NCBI GenBank assembly: GCA_003243275.1
Contig: QFQR01000007.1
Coordinates: 84,082 to 148,081 of the forward strand
Length of the DNA stretch: 64,000 nucleotides
DNA from: Leifsonia xyli
GTDB lineage: Bacteria > Actinomycetota > Actinomycetes > Actinomycetales > Microbacteriaceae
Direction: 5' to 3'
In this document: positions 9,139-18,392 of the stretch, piece by piece
Numbering within the stretch: position 1 is the first letter of the stretch
Layout of the letters: every line of letters begins with the position of its first letter
Program-made: the position numbers and the translations under genes
The notes under the pieces: model-generated
Seen by the model: the letters and a program-made list of their open reading frames with translations, nothing else
What the model was told of the DNA's origin: nothing
The model's database searches: none

Positions 9139-9636
9139 ATGACCGAACGTCAGATCCGCCTCTTCGGCGACCCCGTCCTGCGATCGAGGACCGATCCCAT
9201 CGCCGACCCGGGCGATCCGCGCGTGCGCGCACTCGCCGAGGACCTCGTCGACAGCGTGCGGCCGCCCGGCCGCGCCGGTGTGGCCGCGACCCAGATCGGT
9301 GTCGGGCTCCGCGCCTTCAGCGTCAACATCGACGGCGACATCGCCTACGTCATCAACCCGGTGCTCGAGGTGGCGGGGGAGCCGGCGCTCGTCGACGAGG
9401 GGTGCCTCTCGGTGCCCGGCTTCTACTTCCCCCGGATGCGCTATCCCTGGGCCCGCGTCACGGGCGTCGACGTCGAGGGGGCCGAGGTGGTGCTCGAGGG
9501 CGAGGGGCTCATGGCGCAGGCGCTGCAGCACGAGAGCGACCACCTCGACGGCAAGCTCTACATCGAGGGGCTCGAACCGGAGACCAAGCGCGAGGCGATG
9601 CGCGCCATCCGCCAGGCCGACTGGTTCCAGGCCTGA
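9139..9636 (+). CDS. def: peptide deformylase (first copy)
   Basis: A 165-residue metallo-hydrolase that removes the formyl group from nascent proteins. All three family motifs are visible: GVAATQIG (motif 1), EGCLSVPG with the metal-binding cysteine (motif 2) and QHESDHLDG with the two metal-binding histidines and the catalytic glutamate (motif 3). A second deformylase lies at 18.8-19.4 kb, so the organism has at least two. Its stop is 14 bp from the stop of the convergent acyl-CoA ligase gene. Confidence 0.95.
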   Translation: MTERQIRLFGDPVLRSRTDPIADPGDPRVRALAEDLVDSVRPPGRAGVAATQIGVGLRAFSVNIDGDIAYVINPVLEVAGEPALVDEGCLSVPGFYFPRMRYPWARVTGVDVEGAEVVLEGEGLMAQALQHESDHLDGKLYIEGLEPETKREAMRAIRQADWFQA

Positions 9637-9649
9637 GCGGAGGCGCGAG

Positions 9650-11473
9650 CTACCTGAGCGAGATCCCTTCGGTGACAGGTGCGCCGGAGTAGAGCTCCTC
9701 GATGAGGGGCGCGAAGTCCTTCACGATGACGTTGCGCTTGATCGACATCTTGGGCGTGAGGTGACCGGAGTCCTCGGTGAACTCGGTGTCGAGGATCTTG
9801 AACTTGCGGATCGACTCCGCACGCGACACCTTGGCGTTCGCACCGTCGATCGCACGCTGCACCTCGGCGATCACCTTAGGGTTGCGCGCCGCCTCTGTGA
9901 GGCTCATGTCGCCCGCTTCGCCGTTGTTGTTCAACCACACCGGCAGCATCTCGGGGTCGAGGGTGACGAGCGCCGAGATGAACGGCTTCTGGTCGCCGAC
10001 GACGACCACCTGGCTGATGATCGGGTTGGCGCGGATGGGGTCCTCGAGTCCGGCGGGGGCGACGTTCTTGCCACCCGCCGTCACGATGATCTCCTTCTTG
10101 CGCCCCGTGATCGTGAGGTAGCCCTCGTCGTCGAGGGAGCCGATGTCGCCCGTGTGGAACCACTCGTCGGTGAAGACCGCCGCGGTCTCCTCCGGCTTGT
10201 TCCAGTAGCCCGCGAAGACGTCGACGCCCTTCACCAGGATCTCGCCGTCGTCCGCGATGCGGATGCCGACGCCGGGGATCGGGGTGCCGACCGTGCCGAT
10301 CTTGAACTTCGACACCACGTTGACGGTCGCGGGTGCCGTGGTCTCGGTGAGCCCGTAGCCTTCGAGGATCTTGACGTCGAGGCTGCGGAAGAAATGGCCG
10401 AGCCGCAGCCCGAGCGGTGCCGATCCGGAGACCGCGTAGCGGATGTTGCCCCCCATCGCGGCCTTGAGCTTGGAGTAGACCAGCTTGTCGAAGAGCGCGA
10501 ACTGCACGCGGAGCCCGAAGGGCACGTTTCCGGCATCCAGGGCCTTCGAGTGCTCGATCGCGACCTGCGCGGCTTTGTGGAAGATCTTCTCCTTGCCGCC
10601 CGCCGCCGCCTTCTGCTCGGCCGAGTTGTAGACCTTCTCGAACACCCGCGGAACGGCGAGCAGGAAGGTCGGCTTAAAACTGCCGAGCGCGGGCAGCAGC
10701 TGCTTCGTGTCGGCCTGGTGCCCGACCTTGACCCCGCCGTGCACGGCCAGGATCGAGATGAAGCGCGCGAAGACGTGCGCCGTCGTGATGAACAGCAGGG
10801 TGGAGGACCCGGGGGCGAGCACTTCCTTCATCGCGACCGCGGCGTTGCGGGAGAGCTCGACGAAGTTGGAGTGGGTCAGCACGCAGCCCTTCGGGGTGCC
10901 GGTGGAGCCCGAGGTGTAGATGAGGGTCGCCAGATCGGAACCCTTCGCGATGTTGCGACGGTCTTCGATCTCGGCATCCGTGACCTCGGTTCCGCCCGCG
11001 ACGAGCTTGTCGAGGTCGCCGAGGTGCAGCTGCCAGGACTTCGCGATCTGCGGGAGGTCGGCGGCCACCTCGTCGAAGCGGGCAAAGTGCTCCGCGGTCT
11101 CGACGATGATGGCGGATGCGCCCGAGTCGCTCAGCGTGTACGCGATCTGTGCGGGCGCCGAGGTCTCGTAGATCGGCACGAGCACGGCGCCGGCGAACCA
11201 GGTGGCGAAGTCGATGAGGGTCCACTCGTAGCGGGTGCGGCAGATGAAGCCGATCTTGTCGCCGGGCTGGACCCCTGCGGCGACCAGCCCCTTGGCGAGC
11301 GCCACGACCTGACGGTGGAACTCCGCCGTCGAGACGTCCTTCCATCCGCCGTCGGCGGTCGGCAGGGCGAAAAGCGGAGCGTCGGGGGTGGTGGCCACCC
11401 GTTCGACGAGCAGATCGGTGGTGTTCGCGTCGGGGTCGGCTGGGACGACGGCGGGGACGTAGATCTCGTTCAC
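9650..11473 (-). CDS. long-chain acyl-CoA synthetase (FadD15-like)
   Basis: A 607-residue AMP-forming enzyme that activates fatty acids to acyl-CoA. The ATP-binding signature YTSGSTGTPKG lies near residue 190, and GYGLTETTAP and the hinge region with TGDIGSLDDEGYLTITGRKKEII lie in the C-terminal half. The GTG start at 11473 is preceded by AAGGAG at a suitable distance, and the longer upstream frame is not supported. It is close to plsC, aroG and pknL; in M. tuberculosis fadD15 lies in the same broad neighbourhood. Exact chain-length preference cannot be told. Confidence 0.92.
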   Translation of the reverse strand: MNEIYVPAVVPADPDANTTDLLVERVATTPDAPLFALPTADGGWKDVSTAEFHRQVVALAKGLVAAGVQPGDKIGFICRTRYEWTLIDFATWFAGAVLVPIYETSAPAQIAYTLSDSGASAIIVETAEHFARFDEVAADLPQIAKSWQLHLGDLDKLVAGGTEVTDAEIEDRRNIAKGSDLATLIYTSGSTGTPKGCVLTHSNFVELSRNAAVAMKEVLAPGSSTLLFITTAHVFARFISILAVHGGVKVGHQADTKQLLPALGSFKPTFLLAVPRVFEKVYNSAEQKAAAGGKEKIFHKAAQVAIEHSKALDAGNVPFGLRVQFALFDKLVYSKLKAAMGGNIRYAVSGSAPLGLRLGHFFRSLDVKILEGYGLTETTAPATVNVVSKFKIGTVGTPIPGVGIRIADDGEILVKGVDVFAGYWNKPEETAAVFTDEWFHTGDIGSLDDEGYLTITGRKKEIIVTAGGKNVAPAGLEDPIRANPIISQVVVVGDQKPFISALVTLDPEMLPVWLNNNGEAGDMSLTEAARNPKVIAEVQRAIDGANAKVSRAESIRKFKILDTEFTEDSGHLTPKMSIKRNVIVKDFAPLIEELYSGAPVTEGISLR

Positions 11474-11597
11474 GGCAGCTCCTTCGGTACCGGAGAGGGT
11501 CGGGTGTCTCGTCCACTGTAACCCGGCGCGTCCCCCGTTCGGCCTCGCGCGGCCGTATCCGGGGTCGGGTCGCCTCGGATCGCTAGACTCGTCGCTC

Positions 11598-12554
11598 GTG
11601 CATGCCATCGGAATCGACATCGGCGGGACGAAGATCGCGGGCGGCCTGGTCGCAGATGACGGCTCGATCCTGCGGCAGGAGCGACGCCCGACGCCCGCGG
11701 GCGACGGCGCCGCGATCATCCGAGCCGTCATCGAGGTGGTGGAGAGCCTGCGCGCCGGCGCGGAGGTCGCGGGCGTCGGAGTGGCGGCGCCCGGTTTCAT
11801 CGACGTGGAGCAGTCGACCGTGTACTACACGCCCAACATCCCGTGGCGGAGCGAGCCGCTGCGCGACGAGCTGGCGGCGAGCCTTCCCGGGCTGAAGATC
11901 ACGATCGACAACGACGCGAACGCGGCCGGATGGGCGGAGTACCGCTTCGGTGCGGGTCGCGGGCGTCGCGACATGACGCTGCTGACGATCGGCACCGGGG
12001 TGGGCGGCGCGATCGTCACCGATGGGCGTCTGTTCCGCGGCGGCTTCGGCGCCGCCGCGGAGATCGGGCACATGCGGGTGGTTCCGGGCGGTCTGCCCTG
12101 CGGATGCGGTCAGCGCGGCTGCATCGAGCAGTACGGCTCGGGACGGGCGCTGCTGCGATACGCGAACGAGATCGCGGACCAGCGCGGCATCGGGCAGGCT
12201 CTCGCCGCGGCCCGCGAGGAGCACGGCGTGCTCGAGGGGCATCATGTCTACGAGCTGATCGTCGCGGACGACCCGGGCGCGCTCGTCGCCCTGCGCGAAC
12301 TCGGCGGATGGCTCGGGCAGGCGGCGGCGTCGCTGAGCGCCGTGCTCGATCCCGACCTGTTCGTCTTCGGTGGCGGTGTCGCGGCCGCGGGCGAGGTGCT
12401 GCTCGAGCCGATCCGGGAGGCCTACCTGGCGCACCTGCCCGCGCGCGGATATCATCCGGAGCCCGACTTCGCGACCGCGCTCCTCGTGAACGACGCCGGG
12501 CTGGTGGGGGCCGCCGATCTCGCACGCGTGCACGCCGCCGCACGAACCGCATGA
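11598..12554 (+). CDS. glk: ROK-family glucokinase
   Basis: A 318-residue sugar kinase of the ROK family, likely phosphorylating glucose with ATP. The phosphate-binding motif GIDIGGTKIAGG is at the N-terminus, IDNDANAAGWAEYR carries the catalytic aspartate, and the ROK zinc site is CGCGQRGCIEQYGSG. TAGACT (11584-11589) predicts a start at 11596, only 2 nt before the GTG, so the message is probably almost leaderless. A second ROK enzyme, polyphosphate glucokinase, lies at 50 kb. N-acyl-sugar specificity cannot be excluded. Confidence 0.9.
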   Translation: MHAIGIDIGGTKIAGGLVADDGSILRQERRPTPAGDGAAIIRAVIEVVESLRAGAEVAGVGVAAPGFIDVEQSTVYYTPNIPWRSEPLRDELAASLPGLKITIDNDANAAGWAEYRFGAGRGRRDMTLLTIGTGVGGAIVTDGRLFRGGFGAAAEIGHMRVVPGGLPCGCGQRGCIEQYGSGRALLRYANEIADQRGIGQALAAAREEHGVLEGHHVYELIVADDPGALVALRELGGWLGQAAASLSAVLDPDLFVFGGGVAAAGEVLLEPIREAYLAHLPARGYHPEPDFATALLVNDAGLVGAADLARVHAAARTA

Positions 12555-12600
12555 CGTGCACGGCATGCCTCGTGCCTAGACTCGGGGAGGAAAGGGTCGC

Positions 12601-13296
12601 ATGTTCTATCTGTTCCTGAAGAACGCCATCGTGGGGCCCTTCCTGCTCTCGGTGTTCCGGCCCTGGGTGCGCGGCTACGAGAACGTGCCGCGCGAGGGTG
12701 CCGTGATCTTCGCGAGCAACCACCTCTCGTTCATCGACTCGATCTTCCTGCCGATCGTGGTCGACAAGCAGATCCGCTTCCTCGCGAAGAGCGAGTACTT
12801 CACCGGTCGAGGGCTCAAGGGCCGCATCGTGCGCTGGTTCTTCCTCGCCGTCGGCCAGCTGCCGATCGACCGCTCAGGGGGGAAGGCATCCGAGGCCTCC
12901 CTCAACACGGGCCTCGACCACCTGACCTCGGGCGGCTGGCTCGGTATCTACCCCGAGGGCACCCGCAGCCACGACGGCCGCCTCTACCGTGGACGCACCG
13001 GGATCGCCCGGATGGTGCTGGAGGCCGGCGTCACGGTGGTCCCGGTCGCGATGATCGACACCGAGAAGGTCATGCCGGTCGGCTCGAAGCTGCCCAAGGT
13101 GCGACGGGTGGGGGTGGTCTTCGGCGAGCCGCTCGATTTCTCGCGCTTCGCCGGGCTCGAGGGGGATCGCTTCGTGCTGCGCTCCATCACCGACGAGATC
13201 ATGTACGAGCTCGCGCACCTGGGCGGCCAGGAGTACGTCGACGTCTACGCGTCGAGCGTCAAGGGGCGCCCGCAGGCCGCCAAGTCCGCCGCCTGA
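12601..13296 (+). CDS. plsC: 1-acylglycerol-3-phosphate acyltransferase
   Basis: A 231-residue membrane-associated acyltransferase that acylates lysophosphatidic acid to phosphatidic acid. Block I, NHLSFIDSIFLP, supplies the catalytic His and Asp (about residue 40), and block III, YPEGTRSHDG, binds the phosphate. TAGACT (12577-12582) and a long GGGGAGGAAAGGG site precede the ATG. In M. tuberculosis the homologue Rv2182c is near aroG and pknL, the same arrangement as here. Confidence 0.92.
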   Translation: MFYLFLKNAIVGPFLLSVFRPWVRGYENVPREGAVIFASNHLSFIDSIFLPIVVDKQIRFLAKSEYFTGRGLKGRIVRWFFLAVGQLPIDRSGGKASEASLNTGLDHLTSGGWLGIYPEGTRSHDGRLYRGRTGIARMVLEAGVTVVPVAMIDTEKVMPVGSKLPKVRRVGVVFGEPLDFSRFAGLEGDRFVLRSITDEIMYELAHLGGQEYVDVYASSVKGRPQAAKSAA

Positions 13297-13400
13297 CCCG
13301 GGGCTACCGGGGCGCGTCAGCGGCCGCATCCGCCCTCGGATAGGCTCGACTGCTGGGCTGTGCGCCCGCATCCGACGCCCCCGAACCAGAGGAAGCTTCC

Positions 13401-14771
13401 GTGGTAGACCCGACCGAGACCGTCGTGCAGGCAGATCCCGCCGTGATCGCCGGTCTCGACTATTGGCGGGACCTGCCCATCAAGCAGCAGCCGGAGTGGT
13501 CCGACCCGGAGGCGGTGGCCGCCGCCTCGGCCGAGATCGCGACGCTGCCGCCGCTCGTCTTCGCCGGCGAGGTCGACATCCTGCGCGAACGGCTCGCGCG
13601 GGCCGCGCGCGGCGACTCCTTCCTGCTGCAGGGCGGCGACTGCGCCGAGACCTTCGCGGGGGCGACCGCCGACCAGATCCGCAACCGGGTGAAGACGCTG
13701 CTGCAGATGGCCGTGGTGCTCACCTACGGCGCCTCGATGCCGATCGTGAAGATGGGCCGCATGGCGGGGCAGTTCGCGAAGCCCCGCTCGAGCGACTTCG
13801 AGACGCGCGGCGAGGTCACCCTTCCCGCCTACCGCGGCGACATCGTCAACGGCTACGACTTCACCCCGGAGTCGCGTCAGGCCGACCCGCGTCGCCTCGT
13901 GCAGGGGTACCACACGGCTGCCTCGACGTTGAACCTCATCCGCGCCTTCACGCAGGGCGGCTTCGCGGATCTGCGGCAGGTGCACTCCTGGAACAAGGGC
14001 TTCGCCGCGAACCCCGCCAACCAGCGCTACGAGGGCCTCGCCAAGGAGATCGACCGCGCCATCCGCTTCATGGAGGCCGCGGGTGCCGACTTCGACGAGC
14101 TGAAGCGCGTGGAGTTCTACACCTCGCACGAGGGCCTGCTGATGGACTACGAGCGGCCCATGACGCGCATCGACTCGCGCAACGGCACGCCCGTGAACAC
14201 CTCGGCCCACTTCCTCTGGGTGGGGGAGCGCACCCGCGAGCTCGACGGGGCGCACATCGACTACTTCTCGCGCATCCGCAACCCCATCGGCGTGAAGCTG
14301 GGTCCGTCGACCGACGTCGCGACGATGGAGAAGCTCATCGACAAGCTCGACCCCGAGCGGGAGCCGGGCCGGCTCACCTTCATCACCCGGATGGGTGCGG
14401 GCAAGATCCGCGACGCGCTGCCGCCGCTGCTCGAGGGCATCAAGGCGATGGATGCGACCCCGCTCTGGGTGACCGACCCCATGCACGGCAACGGCATCAC
14501 GACGCCGACCGGCTACAAGACGCGGCGCTTCGACGACGTCGTCGACGAGGTGCGGGGCTTCTTCGAGGCGCACCGCAACGCGGGCACGCACCCGGGCGGC
14601 ATCCACGTCGAACTCACCGGTGACGACGTCACCGAGTGCCTGGGTGGTTCCGAGATGATCGACGAGGCGACCCTCGCGACGCGCTACGAGTCGCTGTGCG
14701 ACCCGCGCCTCAACCACATGCAGTCACTCGAACTCGCGTTCCTGGTGGCGGAGGAGCTCAGCGCCCGCTGA
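13401..14771 (+). CDS. aroG: class II DAHP synthase (3-deoxy-7-phosphoheptulonate synthase)
   Basis: A 456-residue enzyme for the first step of the shikimate pathway, condensing phosphoenolpyruvate and erythrose 4-phosphate. Class II hallmarks include LLQGGDCAETF, KMGRMAGQFAKPRSS, the RGD..NG segment, SHEGLLMDYE and GNGITT. The length fits the plant-like class II family. The GTG start follows AGAGGAAG and a TAGGCT hexamer at 13341-13346. It is followed by a strong palindrome and the convergent pknL gene. Confidence 0.96.
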   Translation: MVDPTETVVQADPAVIAGLDYWRDLPIKQQPEWSDPEAVAAASAEIATLPPLVFAGEVDILRERLARAARGDSFLLQGGDCAETFAGATADQIRNRVKTLLQMAVVLTYGASMPIVKMGRMAGQFAKPRSSDFETRGEVTLPAYRGDIVNGYDFTPESRQADPRRLVQGYHTAASTLNLIRAFTQGGFADLRQVHSWNKGFAANPANQRYEGLAKEIDRAIRFMEAAGADFDELKRVEFYTSHEGLLMDYERPMTRIDSRNGTPVNTSAHFLWVGERTRELDGAHIDYFSRIRNPIGVKLGPSTDVATMEKLIDKLDPEREPGRLTFITRMGAGKIRDALPPLLEGIKAMDATPLWVTDPMHGNGITTPTGYKTRRFDDVVDEVRGFFEAHRNAGTHPGGIHVELTGDDVTECLGGSEMIDEATLATRYESLCDPRLNHMQSLELAFLVAEELSAR

Positions 14772-14795
14772 GCGGCCCGCCCGAGGGGGTGCTCG

Positions 14796-14859
14796 TAGCT
14801 CCAGCTACGGGTTCGCCGCGCCCGAAGATTCCGGGGCGCCGAACCCGTAGCTGGAGCTA
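14796..14859. terminator. palindrome between aroG and pknL, likely bidirectional terminator
   Basis: TAGCTCCAGCTACGGGTTCG at 14796-14815 is repeated exactly as its reverse complement at 14840-14859, giving 20-bp arms around a 24-nt GC-rich centre. The right arm includes the TAG stop codon of pknL (14857-14859). The position between convergent genes favours a two-way terminator. Its arms are unrelated in sequence to the repeats at 18731 and 51956. Confidence 0.7.
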
Positions 14860-16794
14860 GCCGTCGAGACGAAGGTAGAGGGTGACGGCGGAGCCCTTGT
14901 CGATCGAGGTTCCTGCATCGGGATCGCTGCCCGTCACGATCGATCCGGGGAAGGGGGTGAAGATCGGGTTGTAGGAGGCGGTGAAGCCGAGCTCCTTGAG
15001 CTTCGCGACCGCCTGATCTCGAGTCATCCCCTTGAGGGTCGGAACGGCAACCTGCTCCTTGCCGAGCGACACGTCGAGGACGACCGTGTCCTTCGGGCGG
15101 AGGTCGCCCTGCGGCACGATCCCGATCACGAGGTCCTTCTCGACCGTGTCGCTGTAGTCGTTCTGGGCACCGGCCTGAACCTGGAGTCCCGCCTTCTCCA
15201 GTTCGGCGCGTGCGGCATCCGGCGTCAGGCCCGCGATCGCGGGGAGCGGGCCGGCGGAGACCTTGAGCGTGACGATCTGGCCCTCGAAGAGCGCACCGCT
15301 GCCCGCGGTGACGTCGGTCGCGGTGCCCGCGATGTCGACGGAGGCCGCGAGCACGACATCCTTCGCCTTGTCGGCGCTGAAGAGGTAGTCGATGTTCTCG
15401 TCGAGCTTCAGGTTCGCGGTCGCGATCGCGGCCTCGGCATCGGTGAGCGAGAGGTCGGCGAGCGGGGCGAGCGTCGTCGACCGCGGCCCCTTCGAGACCT
15501 GCAGCACGACCGGGGTGCCCTTGCGGATGCTGCTGCCCGCGGGCGGGTCGGAGTCGACCACGAGGCCCTTCGCGACATCGACCGAGAACACCTCGGTCGA
15601 ATCCTTCACCTCGATGCCGAGCTTCGCGAGCTGCTTCGTCGCCTCATCGGGGGTCTGGTTCGTGATCGAGGTGGGGATCGTCACGTGCGCGCCCGGCCCC
15701 GCGCCGAACCACCAGCCGGTGCCGCCGGCCGCGACGGTGAGCAGGAGCACGATGACGAACGCCAGCCATGCGCGGGAACGCCGCGCTCCGGCCTTCTGGC
15801 GCAGCTTCGCCGCGTTGGGGCTCACCGGTGCGGTGTCCTGCCTCGCGAGCGGTGCCCGTCCGCCGAGCACCTGGGTCTCGGCCGTGTTCTGGCGCGCGGA
15901 GGGGAGCACCATCGTCTTCTGCAGCGTCGTGGCGCCGGTCGGCAGCGCCGTGTGCAGCAGGGTCTCGGTGTCGCGCAGCTGCTCGAGCATGACGTGGGCG
16001 TCGCGAGGACGCTCCTCGGGGTCACGCGCGGTGGCCCAGAGCACGAGCTCGTCGAGCTCGGCGGGAACGCGCGGGTTGGCGTTCGAGGGGGGCGGCACGG
16101 AGTCGTTCGCGTGCTGGTAGGCGATCTGCATGGGCTGCTCGCCCTTGTACGGCTGCTCTCCCGTGAGCATCTCGAACATCATGATGCCGACCGCATAGAT
16201 GTCGCTGCGGGCATCCGCGATACCGCGGGTGACGAGCTCGGGGGAGAGGTAGGCGATGGTGCCGAGCAGCGCGGCACCCGTTGCCGTGTTCGCGGACGCG
16301 GCCCGCGCGAGACCGAAGTCGCCGATCTTGATGCGGCCGTCATCCGCCAGCAGCACGTTCTCGGGCTTCAGGTCGCGGTGCACGATTCCCGCCTTGTGCG
16401 CGGCGGCGAGGCCGGCGAGCACCGACTCGGCGATGTCGATCGTCTGCTCGGCGGTGAGGGCACCGTGCTCCTGCAGCAGATCGCGGAGCGTGATGCCCGG
16501 CAGGTACTCCATGACGAGGTAGGCGGAGTCCTCGTCCTGACCCTGGTCGAAGACGTTGACGACATTCGGATGCGCGAGACGCGCGGCCGAGCGCGCCTCC
16601 TGGATGAAGCGCTGCTTGAACTGGTTGTCGTCGGCCAGGTGCCCGTGCATGACCTTCACGGCGACCCGCCGCTCGAGTCGCAGATCCGTGGCGAGGTAGA
16701 CCGTCGCCATGCCGCCGCGCGCGATGCGCGAGCGCACCTGATACCGCCCGTCGATCAGACGGCCGATCAGCGGATCGGTGGTGCTCGTGGTCAC
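14857..16794 (-). CDS. pknL: PASTA-domain Ser/Thr protein kinase PknL
   Basis: A 645-residue membrane receptor kinase. The cytoplasmic kinase domain (about 18-280) has the glycine loop ARGGMATVY, lysine K47 in VAVKV, catalytic HRDLKPEN with D141 and DFG at 159-161. A juxtamembrane region is followed by one transmembrane helix (near residue 350) and about four extracellular PASTA domains that in related kinases sense muropeptides. The GTG at 16794 lies exactly 6 nt after TACACT (16806-16801 on the minus strand), so the mRNA is probably leaderless. Adjacent aroG, plsC and the Rv2175c-like gene match the mycobacterial pknL locus, although the M. tuberculosis protein lacks this PASTA array while corynebacterial PknL has it. 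Confidence 0.93.
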   Translation of the reverse strand: MTTSTTDPLIGRLIDGRYQVRSRIARGGMATVYLATDLRLERRVAVKVMHGHLADDNQFKQRFIQEARSAARLAHPNVVNVFDQGQDEDSAYLVMEYLPGITLRDLLQEHGALTAEQTIDIAESVLAGLAAAHKAGIVHRDLKPENVLLADDGRIKIGDFGLARAASANTATGAALLGTIAYLSPELVTRGIADARSDIYAVGIMMFEMLTGEQPYKGEQPMQIAYQHANDSVPPPSNANPRVPAELDELVLWATARDPEERPRDAHVMLEQLRDTETLLHTALPTGATTLQKTMVLPSARQNTAETQVLGGRAPLARQDTAPVSPNAAKLRQKAGARRSRAWLAFVIVLLLTVAAGGTGWWFGAGPGAHVTIPTSITNQTPDEATKQLAKLGIEVKDSTEVFSVDVAKGLVVDSDPPAGSSIRKGTPVVLQVSKGPRSTTLAPLADLSLTDAEAAIATANLKLDENIDYLFSADKAKDVVLAASVDIAGTATDVTAGSGALFEGQIVTLKVSAGPLPAIAGLTPDAARAELEKAGLQVQAGAQNDYSDTVEKDLVIGIVPQGDLRPKDTVVLDVSLGKEQVAVPTLKGMTRDQAVAKLKELGFTASYNPIFTPFPGSIVTGSDPDAGTSIDKGSAVTLYLRLDG

Positions 16795-16868
16795 CTTCCG
16801 AGTGTAGAAGGGTGCATCGTCAGGCTCGGGCCGCCACGCGGCCCCGGGAACCGTCGCGAGCGGCTCGG

Positions 16869-18227
16869 TCAGCCCAGTTGTGCCAGCCACGAGGTCGCGC
16901 TCGTCTCCCACTTGGCGTAGGCGTTCGGGTAGGCGGAGATCTGGACGGCCTGCGCGGCCTGGGTGACGCTCATCGACTGCCAGCCCTTGATGTCGAGGAG
17001 CCCGCGGGTGTTGCCCTTGTTCGGGTTCGACGGGCCGCCGTAGAAGAGTCGGGCGGCGTGCGAGGCGTTGAGGATCTGATCCGGGGTGCCCCATCCGGTG
17101 CTCGGACGCTGCTGGAACAGGCCGAGCGAGTCGCGGTCGCCGTAGTTGATGTTGCGCATGCTGGATTCCTGCATGGCGGCGGCGAGCGCGATGATGATGC
17201 CGCGGTCGGGCACGCCCAGCTCGCGGCCGACCTGGATGATGATGCGCGCGTTGCCCGCCATCTCGTCGGTGAGGCCGGTGGCGGTCGTGCCGTCCTGCAC
17301 GACGGTGACGCCCGGGATGGTGAGCGAGCGACCCGAGTAGATGATGCTCGTGCGGCTGAGGCCGTTGGCATCCAGAAGCGCCTGGATGGTCACGCCGAAC
17401 TTCTGGGCGATCGAGGAGATCGTGTCGCCCGTCTTGATCAGGTAGCTCGTGCTGAGCACCGGCGCCGGCGTGGAGACGACAGGCGTCGAGGGCTCGGCGG
17501 CCGGCGTGGCCGGGGTGCTCGGTGTGCTCGGTGTCACCGGGGTCACGGAGGAGACGTTCTCCGCGGCGAGTGTCGTGCTGGGGATCGCGATCGTCTGGCC
17601 GGGGTAGATGATGCTCGACCAGCTGAGCCCGTTCGCGGTCAGCACCGACTGGGTCGACACGCCGAACTTGGCGGCGATCCGGCTGATCGTGTCGCCCTTC
17701 GCGATCGTGTACCGCCCACCCGCCGGGGTGGCGGTCGTGGTCGTGGGTGCGACGGATCCGGTGCCGAGCTTGAGCACCTGGCCGGGGAAGATGAGCGACT
17801 TCCACCCCAGACCGTTGGCGGCCAGCACGCTCGCCGTGGCGAGGCCGTAGCGGCCCGCGATCGACGACACCGTGTCGCCGGCCTGGACGGTGTAGGTGGT
17901 GGGTGCGGCGGCCTGTGCCTTGGCGGCCGTCGCGGTGGTGGCGGAGGCGACGGCGGCGCGCACCGTGCTGCCGAGGGTCGTCTTCGGCTTCGCGGGCTTC
18001 CGCTCGGCGGCCGGCGCCGCGTTGACGGGCGACACCACGCCGGTGAGGGTGAGCGTGCCGGTCAGCACGATCGGCATCGTCGCCATCATGCCTTTCGCGA
18101 GCGCTGCGGGAACCGCTGACTCGCGGGGCGCGCGCGCGGGTGCCACCGCGGTGAGTGTCGATGGTGTGGGCGCGAGACCCGCGAACACCGCGCGTGCGCG
18201 GTCGTTCCATTCCTGCGTCTGCTGCAT
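16869..18227 (-). CDS. secreted LysM protein with lytic-transglycosylase-like C-terminus
   Basis: A 452-residue exported cell-wall protein. A basic N-terminus and hydrophobic segment (about 65-90, ending near VNAAPAA) look like a signal or anchor. Three LysM peptidoglycan-binding modules follow (starting YTVQAGDTVSSIA, YTIAKGDTISRIA, YLIKTGDTISSIA), separated by Thr/Pro/Ala-rich linkers. The last ~120 residues contain MQESSMRNINYGDRDSLGLFQQRPS, a pattern of lysozyme/transglycosylase-like domains with a candidate catalytic glutamate. It lies 74 bp upstream of pknL on the same strand, so wall hydrolysis and wall sensing may be linked. The ATG at 18227 is preferred over an upstream in-frame start within the promoter region. 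Confidence 0.85.
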   Translation of the reverse strand: MQQTQEWNDRARAVFAGLAPTPSTLTAVAPARAPRESAVPAALAKGMMATMPIVLTGTLTLTGVVSPVNAAPAAERKPAKPKTTLGSTVRAAVASATTATAAKAQAAAPTTYTVQAGDTVSSIAGRYGLATASVLAANGLGWKSLIFPGQVLKLGTGSVAPTTTTATPAGGRYTIAKGDTISRIAAKFGVSTQSVLTANGLSWSSIIYPGQTIAIPSTTLAAENVSSVTPVTPSTPSTPATPAAEPSTPVVSTPAPVLSTSYLIKTGDTISSIAQKFGVTIQALLDANGLSRTSIIYSGRSLTIPGVTVVQDGTTATGLTDEMAGNARIIIQVGRELGVPDRGIIIALAAAMQESSMRNINYGDRDSLGLFQQRPSTGWGTPDQILNASHAARLFYGGPSNPNKGNTRGLLDIKGWQSMSVTQAAQAVQISAYPNAYAKWETSATSWLAQLG

Positions 18228-18277
18228 CGCCGTCCTGCCTTCCCCTCCGGCCTCGGGGGCGTTACCGGTCCGGGGAT

Positions 18278-18306
18278 AACGTGTCACAGATGTTTAACAG
18301 TGTCAA
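18278..18306 (-). promoter_or_regulatory. promoter of the LysM gene
   Basis: Read on the minus strand, a perfect TTGACA (18306-18301), a 17-bp spacer and CACGTT (18283-18278) form a good sigma-70-type promoter in an unusually AT-rich gap. The predicted start near 18271 leaves a leader of about 44 nt. GTGTCA is repeated at 18281 and 18300 (plus strand), 19 bp apart, overlapping both promoter elements. Confidence 0.6.
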
Positions 18307-18392
18307 TTACCGTTGCTCATGTTGTTTGAGTTCATCTGTTCGTAACAATTCGCTGCTGCGGGTCGGATGTGCACCTCAGGCACGCTAGGAGG

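Noticed and set aside
16800..18119. Plus-strand frames of over 400 residues across the LysM gene
   Set aside because: They are Arg/Gly-rich antisense shadows without motifs, opposite a gene with clear LysM modules.
18228..18277. Possible c-di-AMP (ydaO) riboswitch before the LysM gene
   Set aside because: The leader from the predicted start is only about 44 nt and the conserved riboswitch motifs are not recognisable, although some actinobacterial wall-hydrolase genes carry it.
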